A DNA stretch of 64,000 bases from Bacteroidia bacterium (GCA_009929175.1 SABC01000007.1:1-64000), one strand, 5' to 3'. Shown: positions 16,780 through 26,589, numbered from the stretch's first letter. Notes: generated by a model from the sequence alone, not told the origin. Numbers and translations are program-made.

Positions 16780-18234
16780 ATGAACATTAAAGATTTAAAG
16801 CCCGCAAGGGTATGGAACCATTTTTACTCGCTTACGCAAATTCCAAGACCATCCAAAAAAGAGGGTCAGGCTATCCTTTTCCTGGAAAAATTCGGGAAAG
16901 ACCTGGGTCTTGAGACTATCAAAGACCAACTCGGCAACATTATCATCAGGAAACCTGCATCTCCCGGCTTGGAGAATCGTAAAGGAATTATCTTGCAGGC
17001 ACATATAGATATGGTGCCCCAAAAGAACAGTGACAAAGTCCATGATTTTGAAAAGGATCCTATCGAAACCCGTATTGTTGACGGCTGGGTATATGCCAAC
17101 GGCACCACCCTGGGAGCAGATAACGGGATGGGGTTAGCTGTAGCCATGGCTGTTCTGGAAGACAAGGATATGGTGCATGGCCCGGTAGAGGCCCTCTTTA
17201 CTATGGACGAAGAGACAGGTATGACAGGTGCCAGAGGGTTGAAAGCCGGTATCCTCAAAGGTGATATCCTCATAAACCTGGATTCCGAAGATGAGGGTGA
17301 ACTTTATGTTGGTTGTGCCGGAGGGTTGGATGCCAACGTTACCTTCAAGTATAACGAAGAGAAGACACCTGCAGGTTTGGAAGGTTACAAACTCAACATT
17401 ACAGGTCTCAAGGGAGGACACTCCGGGATGGATATCATCCTGGGCCGGGGTAATGCCAATAAAATAATGGTAAGGATATTACTGCCTTTGATCAAAGAAC
17501 TGGGTGCACGCGTGGCTGCGGTAGAGGGAGGCAGCCTCAGGAACGCCATCCCGAGGGAGGCTTTTGCAACCCTGGCCATTCCGGCGGGCAATGTAGCCAA
17601 AGCAAAAGAGATTGTAGGGATGCATCTGGAGCAGATCAAATCGGAGCTTTCGGCACATGAGCCAGATTTGAAAATCGTGCTCGAAAAATGTGATACCCCC
17701 GCCACTTTGATTGACAGCAAAACCGCAATCAATATGGTTATGGCAGTCTATGCCTGCCCCAACGGAGTAGAGAGGATGAGCGATGCAATGCCCGGTTTGG
17801 TTGAAACATCCAACAATCTTGCAATTGTCAAATCTCAAAACGGAACAATTGAGGTTAAATGCCTTATGAGAAGCTCCGTGGATTCGGCCAAAGATATCCT
17901 TGCTGCAGCCATCTCTTCTACATTTGAGCTTGCAGGAGCGGAGGTTTCCCTGACCGGAGGATACCCCGGCTGGAAGCCAAACATGGATTCGGACATCCTC
18001 AAGACAATGCAAAAGGTATATAAAGACCTCTACGGAAGAGAACCCGAGGTCAAAGCCATACATGCAGGTCTGGAATGCGGTATTCTGGGTGGCACATACA
18101 GCAACTGGGACATGATTTCCTGCGGGCCTACAATCCGCTCTCCCCACTCACCCGATGAGAGAGTGAACATCGAAACAGTCGAGAAATGGTGGAACTACGT
18201 GGTTGAGGTTCTTAAGAATGCTCCTGTGAAATAA
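16780..18234 (+). CDS. pepD: Aminoacyl-histidine dipeptidase PepD (M20C)
   Basis: 484 residues, the standard PepD length. Metal-binding motifs of the M20 family are visible: LQAHIDMVPQ (zinc His and catalytic Asp), LGADNGMG (bridging Asp), FTMDEETGMTGA (catalytic Glu pair), INLDSEDEGELYVGCAGG and the late HAGLECGIL. The lid domain holds GGHSGMDI. PepD hydrolyses Xaa-His dipeptides such as carnosine and other dipeptides in the cytoplasm. Free histidine from this reaction could feed the hut operon at 42-47 kb (inference). Confidence 0.95.
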   Translation: MNIKDLKPARVWNHFYSLTQIPRPSKKEGQAILFLEKFGKDLGLETIKDQLGNIIIRKPASPGLENRKGIILQAHIDMVPQKNSDKVHDFEKDPIETRIVDGWVYANGTTLGADNGMGLAVAMAVLEDKDMVHGPVEALFTMDEETGMTGARGLKAGILKGDILINLDSEDEGELYVGCAGGLDANVTFKYNEEKTPAGLEGYKLNITGLKGGHSGMDIILGRGNANKIMVRILLPLIKELGARVAAVEGGSLRNAIPREAFATLAIPAGNVAKAKEIVGMHLEQIKSELSAHEPDLKIVLEKCDTPATLIDSKTAINMVMAVYACPNGVERMSDAMPGLVETSNNLAIVKSQNGTIEVKCLMRSSVDSAKDILAAAISSTFELAGAEVSLTGGYPGWKPNMDSDILKTMQKVYKDLYGREPEVKAIHAGLECGILGGTYSNWDMISCGPTIRSPHSPDERVNIETVEKWWNYVVEVLKNAPVK

Positions 18235-18250
18235 TATTTTTTACATACAA

Positions 18251-18282
18251 TTTGGAGGGCTGGAAATATTAAATTATATTTG
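18251..18282 (+). promoter_or_regulatory. rpsF-rpsR-rplI promoter
   Basis: TTTG at 18251-18254 (-33), a 20-base spacer, and TATATTTG at 18275-18282 (-7): a full match to the Bacteroidetes sigma-ABfr consensus. The predicted start is near 18289, about 30 bases before the S6 ATG. The -7 box lies in the loop of the hairpin that terminates pepD. Confidence 0.75.
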
Positions 18283-18294
18283 CAGCCCTTTTTT
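18256..18294 (+). terminator. pepD terminator overlapping the rpsF promoter
   Basis: AGGGCTG (18256-18262) can pair with CAGCCCT (18283-18289), followed by a T run to 18294. The 20-base loop contains the -7 box of the next operon. Confidence 0.5.
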
Positions 18295-18317
18295 AATAAC
18301 AAAGTCAAGTATTAATT

Positions 18318-18671
18318 ATGTTAAAACATTACGAAACCGTTTTCATTGCAACTCCCGTTTTATCTGACGTGCAGATAAAGGAAGCGGTAAAAAAGTATCG
18401 CGACTTTATCACCGATAACGGTGGTGAGATCGTGCACGAAGAGGATTGGGGCCTCAGGAAACTGGCCTATCCGATCCAGAAAAAAACCACCGGGTTTTAC
18501 CACCTTATCGAATTCAATGCCGATCCTGCAACTATTTCCAAACTGGAGATACAGTATCGCCGCGATGAGCGTATAATCCGTTTCCTCACATTCGCACTGG
18601 ACAAGCATGCTGCTGCCTATGCCGAAAAGAGAAGAGCCAACAAATCAGAATCTAAAGCAAAGGAGGTATAG
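18318..18671 (+). CDS. rpsF: 30S ribosomal protein S6
   Basis: 117 residues with the S6 signature: [16 protein letters not shown] at the start, [28 protein letters not shown] and [18 protein letters not shown]6 binds S18 and the central domain of 16S rRNA. First gene of rpsF-rpsR-rplI, 2 bases from rpsR. The short Lys/Glu-rich tail is normal. Confidence 0.97.
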   Translation: MLKHYETVFIATPVLSDVQIKEAVKKYRDFITDNGGEIVHEEDWGLRKLAYPIQKKTTGFYHLIEFNADPATISKLEIQYRRDERIIRFLTFALDKHAAAYAEKRRANKSESKAKEV

Positions 18672-18673
18672 TC

Positions 18674-18943
18674 ATGGCAAGCGCAAACAACGAAATCCGC
18701 TATCTTAACCCACCCACAGTGGAGGTAAAGAAAAAGAAGTACTGCCGCTTTAAAAAGTCTGGTATCAAGTACATCGACTACAAAGATGCCGAATTCCTAA
18801 AGAAATTCCTTAACGAGCAAGGCAAAATCCTGCCCCGCAGGCTGACCGGAACCTCACTGAAGTTTCAAAAGAAGGTTTCCCAGGCTGTAAAACGTGCAAG
18901 ACATTTGGCTTTGCTGCCATACGTAACCGATTTAATGAAATAA
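18674..18943 (+). CDS. rpsR: 30S ribosomal protein S18
   Basis: 89 residues. [19 protein letters not shown], the core [17 protein letters not shown] and the C-terminal [13 protein letters not shown] are the S18 signature. It pairs with S6 on the platform of the small subunit. The gene starts 2 bases after the S6 stop. Confidence 0.97.
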   Translation: MASANNEIRYLNPPTVEVKKKKYCRFKKSGIKYIDYKDAEFLKKFLNEQGKILPRRLTGTSLKFQKKVSQAVKRARHLALLPYVTDLMK

Positions 18944-18962
18944 GCTAAGGAGAGAGATTGAT

Positions 18963-19415
18963 ATGGAAATTATACTAAAACAAGATGTCCCGAATCTGGG
19001 TCACAAAGATGATATCGTAATCGTACGTAACGGTTATGCTACCAATTATCTTATTCCCCAAGGCTTTGCAATACTGGCTACACCTTCTGCAAAAAAAATG
19101 CATGCCGAAAACATGAGGCAAAGGGCACATAAGGAGACCAAGATCAGGGAAGAGGCTCAGGCATTGGCTGCAAAACTGGAAGGAATCCAGGTAACACTGG
19201 CAACCAAGGTAAGCTCTACCGGCAAGATATTCGGTTCCGTAAACAATATTCAGATTGCAGAGGCACTTGCTGCCAAAGGTTTTGAAATTGACAGAAGGAA
19301 CATCACCATATCGGGTGAAGAGGCTGTCAAGGAGGTTGGAATTTACGATGCTGTGGTAAAATGCCACAAAGAGATCAAGGCCAATATTAAAATAGAGGTA
19401 GTAGCAGAGGACTAA
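18963..19415 (+). CDS. rplI: 50S ribosomal protein L9
   Basis: 150 residues. The N-terminal domain shows MEIILKQDVPNLGHKDDIV and VRNGYATNYLIPQGFA; the connecting helix is Lys/Glu-rich; the C-terminal domain contains STGKIFGSVNNIQIAEAL. L9 binds 23S rRNA near the L1 stalk. Last gene of the operon, closed by a terminator at 19441. Confidence 0.97.
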   Translation: MEIILKQDVPNLGHKDDIVIVRNGYATNYLIPQGFAILATPSAKKMHAENMRQRAHKETKIREEAQALAAKLEGIQVTLATKVSSTGKIFGSVNNIQIAEALAAKGFEIDRRNITISGEEAVKEVGIYDAVVKCHKEIKANIKIEVVAED

Positions 19416-19440
19416 TAATCTATTTGATACATATTTGAAC

Positions 19441-19468
19441 AAGAGGTGTCTTATGGCACCTCTTTTTA
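19441..19468 (+). terminator. Terminator of rpsF-rpsR-rplI
   Basis: A 10-bp stem AAGAGGTGTC (19441-19450) / GGCACCTCTT (19455-19464) with one G-U pair, a TTAT loop and a following T run. Confidence 0.8.
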
Positions 19469-19478
19469 CAATGGCTAA

Positions 19479-19512
19479 TTTGAACAACATAAAGATATTG
19501 TTGTTATATTTG
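19479..19512 (+). promoter_or_regulatory. OmpA-family gene promoter
   Basis: TATATTTG -7 box at 19505-19512 and TTTG at 19479-19482, 22 bases apart (slightly long). The ATG is 27 bases downstream of the -7 box. Confidence 0.6.
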
Positions 19513-19538
19513 AATAAAACTTACCAAAATCATCTGTT

Positions 19539-20705
19539 ATGATAAAGAAATTTCTGATTTTTTCTATTATGCTGTTCTCTGTGGCTGCAATGGCCCAAGA
19601 GCAAACACAGGCCAATAAATTTGGCCCCTATCTTACCAATAAATTTTTCGATAACTGGTTTATCTCTGCCGGCGGCGGAGTACAGGTTCTCTACGGAGAG
19701 CACGACAACGTTGCCTCATTTGGCAAAAGATTTGCTCCTGCAATCGACATTTCACTTGGTAAATGGATCACCCCCACAATTGGTGTGAGAGCCCAGTATG
19801 CAGGTTTGTCTGCAAAAGGCCTTGTTGCCAATTCAACTGCAAAATTCATTGAAGGTGCTTCCAGTGAGCACTCAGGTTACTATGACGAAAAATTCAACTT
19901 CTTCAACCTTCACGGCGATCTTCTCTGGAATATCTCCAACTCTATTGCAGGTTACAGAAGTGACAGGACATGGGAATTCATTCCTTTCCTTGGTGTCGGC
20001 TACGCCCGCTCATGGAAGGAAAATGTAAATCCTAAGTACAAGGAGGCTAGTGCAACTGCCGGTCTGATCAATAAAATCAGGCTTTCCGATGCTGTTAACC
20101 TCAACCTGGAGCTCAGGGCCCTTATGGTTAACGACCGTTTTGACGGTTTTGAGATCGGACAGGGTATCGAGGAGATTGTTTCGGCAACAGTAGGGTTCAC
20201 TTACAACTTTGCGAAGAGAGGTTTTGAACGCTTCGTACCTGTTGCACCTGCTGACTACACTCCTTACACAGGCAAGATTGCAGACCTGGAGAAAAAGATC
20301 TCCGATATGGATGCCCAAAAAGCCAAGATGGCTGCTGACCTTGAGGCTGCCAAAAACAAGAAGCCAGAGGTTGTCAAATCTGTTGAGTATGTTGCCGCAC
20401 CTCTTGCAATTTTCTTCCCTATCGGACAATCCCGTCTTACTGACAAGGATCTGATCAACATCGGAAGCTTTGCCGAGGTTCTCAAGAAATCAGGCAAAAC
20501 TTACAAGATCATGGGTTCTGCTGACGCTGCTACCGGTAACAAGAGGATCAACCAAAAGCTTAGCGAGGATCGTGCAAATGCTGTTTACAATGCACTTGTG
20601 AACAAATTCGGCGTTAACGCTTCACAACTTGAGGTTATTGCAAACGGCGACCAAAAAGAGCCTTTTGACAAACCTGTACTTAACCGCGTAGTAATACTCG
20701 AATAG
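19539..20705 (+). CDS. OmpA-family outer-membrane protein
   Basis: 388 residues: a signal peptide (cleavage near AMAQEQ), an N-terminal 8-strand-like barrel (about 25-230, strands such as [14 protein letters not shown] and [13 protein letters not shown]), a short coiled linker ([20 protein letters not shown]) and a C-terminal OmpA peptidoglycan-binding domain (about 285-388) with [20 protein letters not shown] and the [18 protein letters not shown] helix. It tethers the outer membrane to peptidoglycan. Own promoter and strong terminator; probably highly expressed. Confidence 0.92.
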   Translation: MIKKFLIFSIMLFSVAAMAQEQTQANKFGPYLTNKFFDNWFISAGGGVQVLYGEHDNVASFGKRFAPAIDISLGKWITPTIGVRAQYAGLSAKGLVANSTAKFIEGASSEHSGYYDEKFNFFNLHGDLLWNISNSIAGYRSDRTWEFIPFLGVGYARSWKENVNPKYKEASATAGLINKIRLSDAVNLNLELRALMVNDRFDGFEIGQGIEEIVSATVGFTYNFAKRGFERFVPVAPADYTPYTGKIADLEKKISDMDAQKAKMAADLEAAKNKKPEVVKSVEYVAAPLAIFFPIGQSRLTDKDLINIGSFAEVLKKSGKTYKIMGSADAATGNKRINQKLSEDRANAVYNALVNKFGVNASQLEVIANGDQKEPFDKPVLNRVVILE

Positions 20706-20723
20706 TCTGTTGAAACTTACGAT

Positions 20724-20758
20724 AAAAGGGCTGCCCGGATATCGGGCAGCCCTTTTTT
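20724..20758 (+). terminator. OmpA-family gene terminator
   Basis: A 14-bp stem AAAAGGGCTGCCCG (20724-20737) / CGGGCAGCCCTTTT (20743-20756) with a 5-base loop and T run, just after the stop codon. Confidence 0.9.
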
Positions 20759-20792
20759 GCAAGTTAATAAGCAACAAATTGAAAATATTTTG

Positions 20793-20800
20793 TAACTTTG
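20793..20800 (+). promoter_or_regulatory. glyA promoter -7 box
   Basis: TAACTTTG, 41 bases upstream of ATG 20842. No well-spaced -33 element. Its position excludes the longer in-frame start at 20710. Confidence 0.5.
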
Positions 20801-20841
20801 GACACTTATTTATAAGGTTTAAAAAGTTTAATTATTATATA

Positions 20842-22122
20842 ATGAAACAAGATCTTCAAATTTCGGAACTCATAAAAAAAGAGGAAAACCGCCAGCTGCA
20901 TGGGATTGAGCTGATCGCCTCAGAGAACTTTGTAAGTCCGCAGGTGCTTTCGGCACTTGGTTCGGTTCTTACAAACAAATACGCAGAGGGATATCCGGGA
21001 GCCCGTTACTATGGAGGATGTGAGGTCGTGGACCAGGTAGAGCAACTGGCCATCGACCGGTTGTGCCAGCTGTTTGATGCCGAATACGCCAATGTCCAGC
21101 CCCATTCCGGAGCACAGGCAAACATGGCGGTGTTCATGGCGTGCCTCAAGCCAGGCGACACTTTTATGGGTCTGGATCTTGCTCATGGCGGGCACCTTAC
21201 CCACGGTTCTCCGGTAAATATGTCGGGGATGTGGTATAACGCCGTCGGTTACCAGCTGAGCGAAGAGACTGGCGTTGTAGATTACGACGACATGGAAAGG
21301 AAGGCCTTGGAATACAAGCCTAAACTCATTATTGGAGGAGCCTCTGCCTACTCAAGGGAGTGGGATTGGGAACGGATGAGGAGCATTGCCGATAAAATCG
21401 GAGCTTTGTTCATGGTGGACATGGCGCACCCTGCCGGTCTCATCGCTGCCGGTCTTCTCAAGAATCCTGTAAAATACGCACACATTGTCACCTCTACTAC
21501 CCACAAGACACTACGTGGCCCTAGGGGCGGGATTATCCTGATTGGAAAGGATTTTGAAAATCCATTCGGAATCAAGACTCCCAAAGGTGAGACCAAAATG
21601 ATGTCTGCTGTTATCAACTCCAGTGTCTTCCCCGGAATCCAGGGTGGTCCTCTGGAGCATTGTATTGCAGCAAAAGCTGTTTCCTTTTTTGAAGCCCTCC
21701 AGCCGGAGTTTAAAATATACCAGTCACAAGTGCAAAAGAATGCAGCAACAATGGCATCTGCCTTTATTGAAAAAGGCTACAAGGTTGTGTCGGGTGGTAC
21801 AGACAACCACTTGATGCTGATTGACCTGAGAAGCAAATTCCCCGACCTTACAGGAAAGGTTGCCGAGAAGGTGCTTGTGTCGGCAGATATTACTGTCAAC
21901 AAGAATATGGTGCCCTTTGACTCCCGCTCTCCGTTCCAGACATCCGGTATAAGGGTAGGTACTCCTGCGGTAACATCAAGAGGACTATTGGAAAAAGACA
22001 TGCCGTTTATTGTGGATTTGGTAGATAAAGTGCTCTCCAACATTGATAACGAAAACATTATTGCCGAGGTTCGCGAGCAGGTACGCAAAAAAATGCACGG
22101 CCTTCCCCTGAACATCTGGTAA
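20842..22122 (+). CDS. glyA: Serine hydroxymethyltransferase
   Basis: 426 residues from ATG 20842 ([15 protein letters not shown]). Signature elements: [42 protein letters not shown], and the PLP lysine in [14 protein letters not shown] (Lys222). It interconverts serine and glycine with tetrahydrofolate and supplies one-carbon units. The preceding in-frame codons from 20710 run through the OmpA terminator and the glyA promoter and are not coding. Monocistronic by its own promoter and terminator. Confidence 0.97.
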   Translation: MKQDLQISELIKKEENRQLHGIELIASENFVSPQVLSALGSVLTNKYAEGYPGARYYGGCEVVDQVEQLAIDRLCQLFDAEYANVQPHSGAQANMAVFMACLKPGDTFMGLDLAHGGHLTHGSPVNMSGMWYNAVGYQLSEETGVVDYDDMERKALEYKPKLIIGGASAYSREWDWERMRSIADKIGALFMVDMAHPAGLIAAGLLKNPVKYAHIVTSTTHKTLRGPRGGIILIGKDFENPFGIKTPKGETKMMSAVINSSVFPGIQGGPLEHCIAAKAVSFFEALQPEFKIYQSQVQKNAATMASAFIEKGYKVVSGGTDNHLMLIDLRSKFPDLTGKVAEKVLVSADITVNKNMVPFDSRSPFQTSGIRVGTPAVTSRGLLEKDMPFIVDLVDKVLSNIDNENIIAEVREQVRKKMHGLPLNIW

Positions 22123-22174
22123 CCAAGGATTGATCCCTCGGATAAATTAACATATTGCAGGAATCAAGCAACTT

Positions 22175-22209
22175 AGCTACTTGAAATATTTTTTTAAGTA
22201 GCTTTTTTT
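22175..22209 (+). terminator. glyA terminator
   Basis: AGCTACTT (22175-22182) pairs with AAGTAGCT (22196-22203), followed by a run of seven T. Confidence 0.75.
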
Positions 22210-22245
22210 ATTGCCGGTTAAGACCAACTGAGAGTAAATGATTTA

Positions 22246-24360
22246 TTATTCGTTTTGACTGTTAGTGGGAGGGAGTACCTGTTCTTCTTTAACCGGTTGT
22301 TTTTCATGGGATTCAAAATGGTTTTCCGGTTTCTCAGGTTGTTTATTTACGATACCCTCTACCTCGGGTTTGAACTTAAACAAGTTTTGGGTAAAAGGGA
22401 ATTGAGGCAACTCTATTGCGAGGCTCTCCTGACGACGTGTTGGTAATACAATCCTTTTACTTACCTCGTACCTGCTTTTTGGTCTTTCGTTTTCCCGCAC
22501 AACCAACCCTTTGAGTTTATCTTCTCCAGGCTTTAGGTCTATTACCGGGAAGCCATCATTTTTGAGATTTTCATAGGATTTTACAATCTGTACACTTTTT
22601 TGTTCCATTGTTGCTGTCATGGCCCTGCATTCCATTCGGTTCATTGTCGTGAGTATGCTGTCTTCGTCAAAGAAGAACATTCGTGTAACCCCTCCGAATG
22701 CGTCAAACCTGGTAAGTTCCCCTTTATCGAACCAAGCAATGATATCAGTTGAGCGGATCTGGTTGTAATGGGTTGAGTCAACCTGGGATGCAAAAAAAGC
22801 ATTGGACATCAGTTCGGCCTTACTGAGTTTTTTGTCTTGGATAACAAGCTGGATACTGTCTGCAGTGAACTGGTTCTCTTCGTTCCATAATACCGGGTCG
22901 ATGAATAACCTGATAGTGGAATCAATAGAGTTGAATAACAATGAGTCACACTTGCCCTGGAGGTTACTCCGGTAAAACCGGATGTTGTTATCGGCCTCGA
23001 TGAACCTGACCAACTCCTGTGGTTCGGTTGACTGCAAGAGAGTACTGTCAGCGATTATCAGGGTGCTGTCGGTAATTACAAAGATGCTGTCGATTTTAAG
23101 AGACAAGGTATCAGGAGGAGAAAGAGTCTTGTTGGCTGTAAGGCTTTCGGGAACTATGTGAATCGCAGTTGTGTCTGTCTGAATCGCAGTTGAGTCTCTG
23201 TGAAGCGCAGTTGAGTCTCTGTGAATCGCTGTTGAGTCTGCCTGAATTGCGAGTGTCTCTTTAATTGCCGCTGCGGTAGTGTCGGGAAGAGGGGGTCCGG
23301 GAACAGCCTTTTTGCCATACATCTCCTTTATGGGGTCCCTTTTGGCTTGAAGGTACCTGGATTGAGATGCAGCAACCGTTGCAGAATCTGCAAGGTGCTT
23401 TTCAATGGTGTTGTATCTTATAGTGTCTGCTGCAAAGAAAAGGGTGTCGGGAATGTTCTCCTCGACTGAGTAGTATGCCATTGAGGGATTGTCGTACAAT
23501 TTGGCAGATACGGGATTTTGGGAGTAAGTGGCAAAATCTGCAAACAATATCACGGATTGTGCTGTATCAAGAAGTTGCACATTGTCCCAGAACCTTGCCA
23601 ATGATGCTGTTTTTTCATAAACCAGGCTGTCTGCCCAGACTTCATTGGTGCTGTTGCTCAGGTATGCCTTTTGATAAAAACCGTAAGCTTCTTTCTCCCT
23701 GTTGTACCAGCCTTTGCCGGCCGACATAAACCCATCTTTTTGCCATCCGTTGATTTTGCCCAGGAAATCGGTCCGGTTTTCCTCCGACCAAAATGCCAGG
23801 GAATCGCACTTGAGCAACATCTCCTCTGCAGTCATTTCTACTTGTTCCAGGAACTTGAACCTTTTTAATTTTGAGTCATAGTAGCCCTTTAGGCTTTCGA
23901 TGACATTCCCGGTAGTGTCGAGCATACTGCCTCCATTGAAAAAATAGGCTATGCTGTCTTTTGTGTTGTAATCCAGGAAGTAGGTCCTCAGCCTGTTGCT
24001 GTCTTTGTCTATGAGTTCTACAATGGTACCCCTAACTTGTGCCAGTGAACTATCTGCAATATAGTGGATTTTGTCTCCGGCAAGGATGTTCCGTTGGTGC
24101 ATAACCCTCACGTTTCCCTTTGCATCAACAGTGTTTTGTGTGAGATCCCACACAGCTGTATCGCAAATGATAAGGGCACCGTTATGCAAGAATTGTGCAT
24201 TGCCGGTAACTAGTCTTATGTTGAAGTTTTCGTTCTGATAACTTTCGGCGGTTTCGGCCCTTAAAAGGCGTACCAGCCTCCCCTCGTCAACAACCTCCTG
24301 TGCCGTAGTAATGGTGAGGAAAAAGATGAAAAACAGCGGAAAGATTATTGCAGTTTTCAT
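22246..24360 (-). CDS. OstA/LptA-like LPS-export family protein
   Basis: 704 residues with a signal peptide (IFFLTITTAQ). The N-terminal half is built of OstA-like beta-jellyroll repeats: VTGNAQFLHNGALIICDTA, VDAKGNVRVMHQRNILAGDK, ADSLVYEKTASLARFWDNV. LptA and the LptD N-domain use this fold to carry LPS across the periplasm. Between about residues 367 and 400 lies a 7-residue tandem repeat rich in Asp, Ser and Thr (see the repeat entry). It is the last gene of a minus-strand operon with two SurA-like proteins, overlapping the SurA-like stop by 4 bases. That arrangement suggests a joint role in outer-membrane assembly. Confidence 0.82.
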   Translation of the reverse strand: MKTAIIFPLFFIFFLTITTAQEVVDEGRLVRLLRAETAESYQNENFNIRLVTGNAQFLHNGALIICDTAVWDLTQNTVDAKGNVRVMHQRNILAGDKIHYIADSSLAQVRGTIVELIDKDSNRLRTYFLDYNTKDSIAYFFNGGSMLDTTGNVIESLKGYYDSKLKRFKFLEQVEMTAEEMLLKCDSLAFWSEENRTDFLGKINGWQKDGFMSAGKGWYNREKEAYGFYQKAYLSNSTNEVWADSLVYEKTASLARFWDNVQLLDTAQSVILFADFATYSQNPVSAKLYDNPSMAYYSVEENIPDTLFFAADTIRYNTIEKHLADSATVAASQSRYLQAKRDPIKEMYGKKAVPGPPLPDTTAAAIKETLAIQADSTAIHRDSTALHRDSTAIQTDTTAIHIVPESLTANKTLSPPDTLSLKIDSIFVITDSTLIIADSTLLQSTEPQELVRFIEADNNIRFYRSNLQGKCDSLLFNSIDSTIRLFIDPVLWNEENQFTADSIQLVIQDKKLSKAELMSNAFFASQVDSTHYNQIRSTDIIAWFDKGELTRFDAFGGVTRMFFFDEDSILTTMNRMECRAMTATMEQKSVQIVKSYENLKNDGFPVIDLKPGEDKLKGLVVRENERPKSRYEVSKRIVLPTRRQESLAIELPQFPFTQNLFKFKPEVEGIVNKQPEKPENHFESHEKQPVKEEQVLPPTNSQNE
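23156..23250 (-). repeat. 21-bp tandem repeat inside the OstA-like gene
   Basis: About four 21-base units encode the 7-residue repeat DSTAIHR with variants DSTALHR and DSTAIQT. It forms a hydrophilic linker between the beta-jellyroll part and the C-terminal part. In-frame length variation between strains would be expected from such a repeat. Confidence 0.75.
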
Positions 24361-25727
24361 TTTAACCAGCCTTCCCTGACAAACGGGCAGTTTTGGAAGA
24401 GAGGATCGATCCGTATGAAAGTGGATTCTCTCTTCTTTTTGATGAATTTGTCGATAGCCTCCATTGCCAGTTTGTTACGAGCCTCATCCTGGAGGATGTT
24501 GAAGTCATCCTTGTAATTTGCAACATGGGAGGGGATAATCTCTTCCAGCTTCACAATCTTGTAGATTGTATTCCCGTTACGACCTTCATTGTCTGTGGTT
24601 TCAAAAGGTTCCGAAATCTCGCCCACCTGCAGCTGGTTGAGGATGTTGAAATCTTCAATCTTAAGCTGGTCCTTTACAAAATAGGAGGAGCCGGAATTTT
24701 TGTCGGCAACCAAGCCACCGTTTATGTAGGACTTGGGATCCTGGGAGAACCTGCGTGCAGCCATTTCGAACCTGATGCTGTCGTTGGTTATAAGGTCCTT
24801 GATGCTGTCGAGCCTGTTAAAGGCTTTGGTCCTGTCTGCGGCGGTATATTCGGGGCGGAGCAGGATATGGCGTGCGTTGAACATTTCGCCCTCTTTTTTT
24901 ATCATTTGAATCAGGTGGAATCCGTCAGGGGTCTCCACAATTTGCGACACTTGTCCATCCCTCAGGGTGATTGCTACATCGGAAAATGCAGGCCAGTACA
25001 TGCTTCGGGAAGCCATTCCTAGTTCTCCTCCTCTGGATGCACTCCCGGGATCCTGGGAATAGAGCGTTGCCAGGGTGCTGAAACGTTCTCCCTTGAGAAC
25101 CCGTTCGCGGAATTCCAGCAATCTCTCCTTTACCGAAAGAACAGCTGCCTCTTTGTCGGGGTAAACTGCTATTTGCCTGTATTTATATTGGATGGGAATA
25201 ATCGGAAGGCTGTCTTCGGGGGTAGTTTTAAAATATTTTTCTACATCGGAAGGGGTGAGTGGTGGTGCGCTTTGTGCCACCTTGCCCCTCATCTCCTGAG
25301 TAAGGTATTGCTCGGTAAGGGCTTCGCGCCATTCCTCCTTGAGGCGGAAAAACGGCTTGTTGAAATACTCTTCCACACCTTTTTCTCCGCCCAGACGGGT
25401 GAGAATCTCTGCCATGCGGCCGTTTAGTTCGTTTTCCACATTGTCGGGACTGACCTGCAGACTGTCCAACCTTGCCTGTGTAAGGAAAAGTTTTTGGACC
25501 AGCATTTGTTCCAGTATTTCGCACCTGAGGTTTTTGTCGGATGTTACTCCTTGGATCAGCATCATTTGCACCTCGGCCTCGAGGGTCGATAGCTGGATCA
25601 TTTCGTTTCCTATCAGAGCTATGGTTTTGTCGATTAGGCCCTTCTCGTACCTCTGCGCCTGTATTCCCGCAATGTTTGACAGGATGATGGCCAGTGTGGC
25701 AATAGCTGTTTTAACGCTGATTTTCAT
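24357..25727 (-). CDS. SurA-like periplasmic peptidyl-prolyl isomerase
   Basis: 456 residues from ATG 25727 (MKISVKTAIATLAII, a signal peptide). A SurA N-terminal chaperone domain (GNEMIQLSTLEAEVQMMLIQG, CEILEQMLVQKLFL) is followed by two parvulin domains: the first contains SRGGELGMASR and ETPDGFHLIQMIKKEGE, the second ARHILLRPEYT, INGGLVADKNSGSSYF and NTIYKIVKLEE. SurA escorts unfolded outer-membrane proteins. The longer frame to 25778 extends into the upstream gene and lacks signal features. It overlaps the upstream lipoprotein gene by 17 bases and the OstA-like gene by 4, a tightly coupled operon. Confidence 0.9.
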   Translation of the reverse strand: MKISVKTAIATLAIILSNIAGIQAQRYEKGLIDKTIALIGNEMIQLSTLEAEVQMMLIQGVTSDKNLRCEILEQMLVQKLFLTQARLDSLQVSPDNVENELNGRMAEILTRLGGEKGVEEYFNKPFFRLKEEWREALTEQYLTQEMRGKVAQSAPPLTPSDVEKYFKTTPEDSLPIIPIQYKYRQIAVYPDKEAAVLSVKERLLEFRERVLKGERFSTLATLYSQDPGSASRGGELGMASRSMYWPAFSDVAITLRDGQVSQIVETPDGFHLIQMIKKEGEMFNARHILLRPEYTAADRTKAFNRLDSIKDLITNDSIRFEMAARRFSQDPKSYINGGLVADKNSGSSYFVKDQLKIEDFNILNQLQVGEISEPFETTDNEGRNGNTIYKIVKLEEIIPSHVANYKDDFNILQDEARNKLAMEAIDKFIKKKRESTFIRIDPLFQNCPFVREGWLK

Positions 25728-26589
25728 TTTTGGATAAATCGTTAATGTTGGTTTTAATAGTGTTGTTTTGCAGGGCATCCTTCAAAAGGTCCTTCTCCAG
25801 TTGCTTGATTAGATCTTGTTTCCTTTTGCCGACGATGTTCTCTTTGACCCTGGGCAGGTAAAACTCGTAAGGAGGGGTCCCGCCAGGGGGAATAATCTCG
25901 GAAAAGAAAGCAAGGTAGACATAAAGCGAATCCCTTGTCTCTAAATGGTTTTTATTTTTGAGTTCGATTTCGCAGCTGTAGAGGTCCAGGGGCAGTTCCC
26001 GGGCTACATTGCCCAAATCTGTCCATTGGTTGCCAAAGTTGTTGTAACGGTCGGCAGAGTTGTAACAAACCCTTTCGAGTTCGTCAATCTCTTCAAGTGA
26101 TGCAGCCTGGTACATGGTGCGTATCCTCTCCAGGTTTGGGGAGCCCGAAGATATTTTTATGACCCTACCCTTTACTACAGAGTTAGTCAGCCTGATGTTG
26201 TTGGAATTGGCCATGAAATACTCCCTGGACTCGGATTCGGTGACAACTGTATCCAACCGGTTTTCTATGAATAGTTTTTCGTATCTGAATGCAATGAGGG
26301 AGTTGCGGTAGTCTTCCATCTCCTGTTCCATATCTTTTTGCTCCTTGGAGAGCTCCTGCTCGGCTTTGGTAATGAGAAGGTATTTGATAGCCCATGAATC
26401 CACGTATGTGCGGAGCATCTGGATGCTGTCGCCGGCAGGAGTGCCTGCGGGAATCAGGTTTTGTACATCTGTTTTGTATAGGCGGTATTTGCCAACCTGG
26501 GCAACTACCGAGTCGTCCAGACGGAAGTCCAGGTACTTGCAGGAGGATGCAAGCAATAACAGTAATATGAACGCGGCAAATTGTTTCAT
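25711..26589 (-). CDS. SurA/PpiD-related lipoprotein
   Basis: 292 residues from ATG 26589, with a signal peptide and lipobox ASSC (Cys17). VAQVGKYRLYKTDVQNLIP matches the SurA N-domain strand-helix opening, followed by long charged helices (EQELSKEQKDMEQEMEDYR) and a C-terminal helical part (VKENIVGKRKQDLIKQLEK). I see no clear complete parvulin active site, so it may act as a chaperone only. The start is set by the promoter at 26664-26671, which excludes the longer frame. First gene of the three-gene envelope operon. Confidence 0.75.
   Translation of the reverse strand: MKQFAAFILLLLLASSCKYLDFRLDDSVVAQVGKYRLYKTDVQNLIPAGTPAGDSIQMLRTYVDSWAIKYLLITKAEQELSKEQKDMEQEMEDYRNSLIAFRYEKLFIENRLDTVVTESESREYFMANSNNIRLTNSVVKGRVIKISSGSPNLERIRTMYQAASLEEIDELERVCYNSADRYNNFGNQWTDLGNVARELPLDLYSCEIELKNKNHLETRDSLYVYLAFFSEIIPPGGTPPYEFYLPRVKENIVGKRKQDLIKQLEKDLLKDALQNNTIKTNINDLSKNENQR

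Noticed and set aside
17479-18147. 222-codon minus-strand frame opposite pepD
   Set aside because: Antisense shadow with no recognisable protein features.
20710-20841. N-terminal extension of glyA
   Set aside because: It runs through the preceding terminator hairpin and the glyA -7 box, and known GlyA proteins start at the MKQDLQI equivalent.
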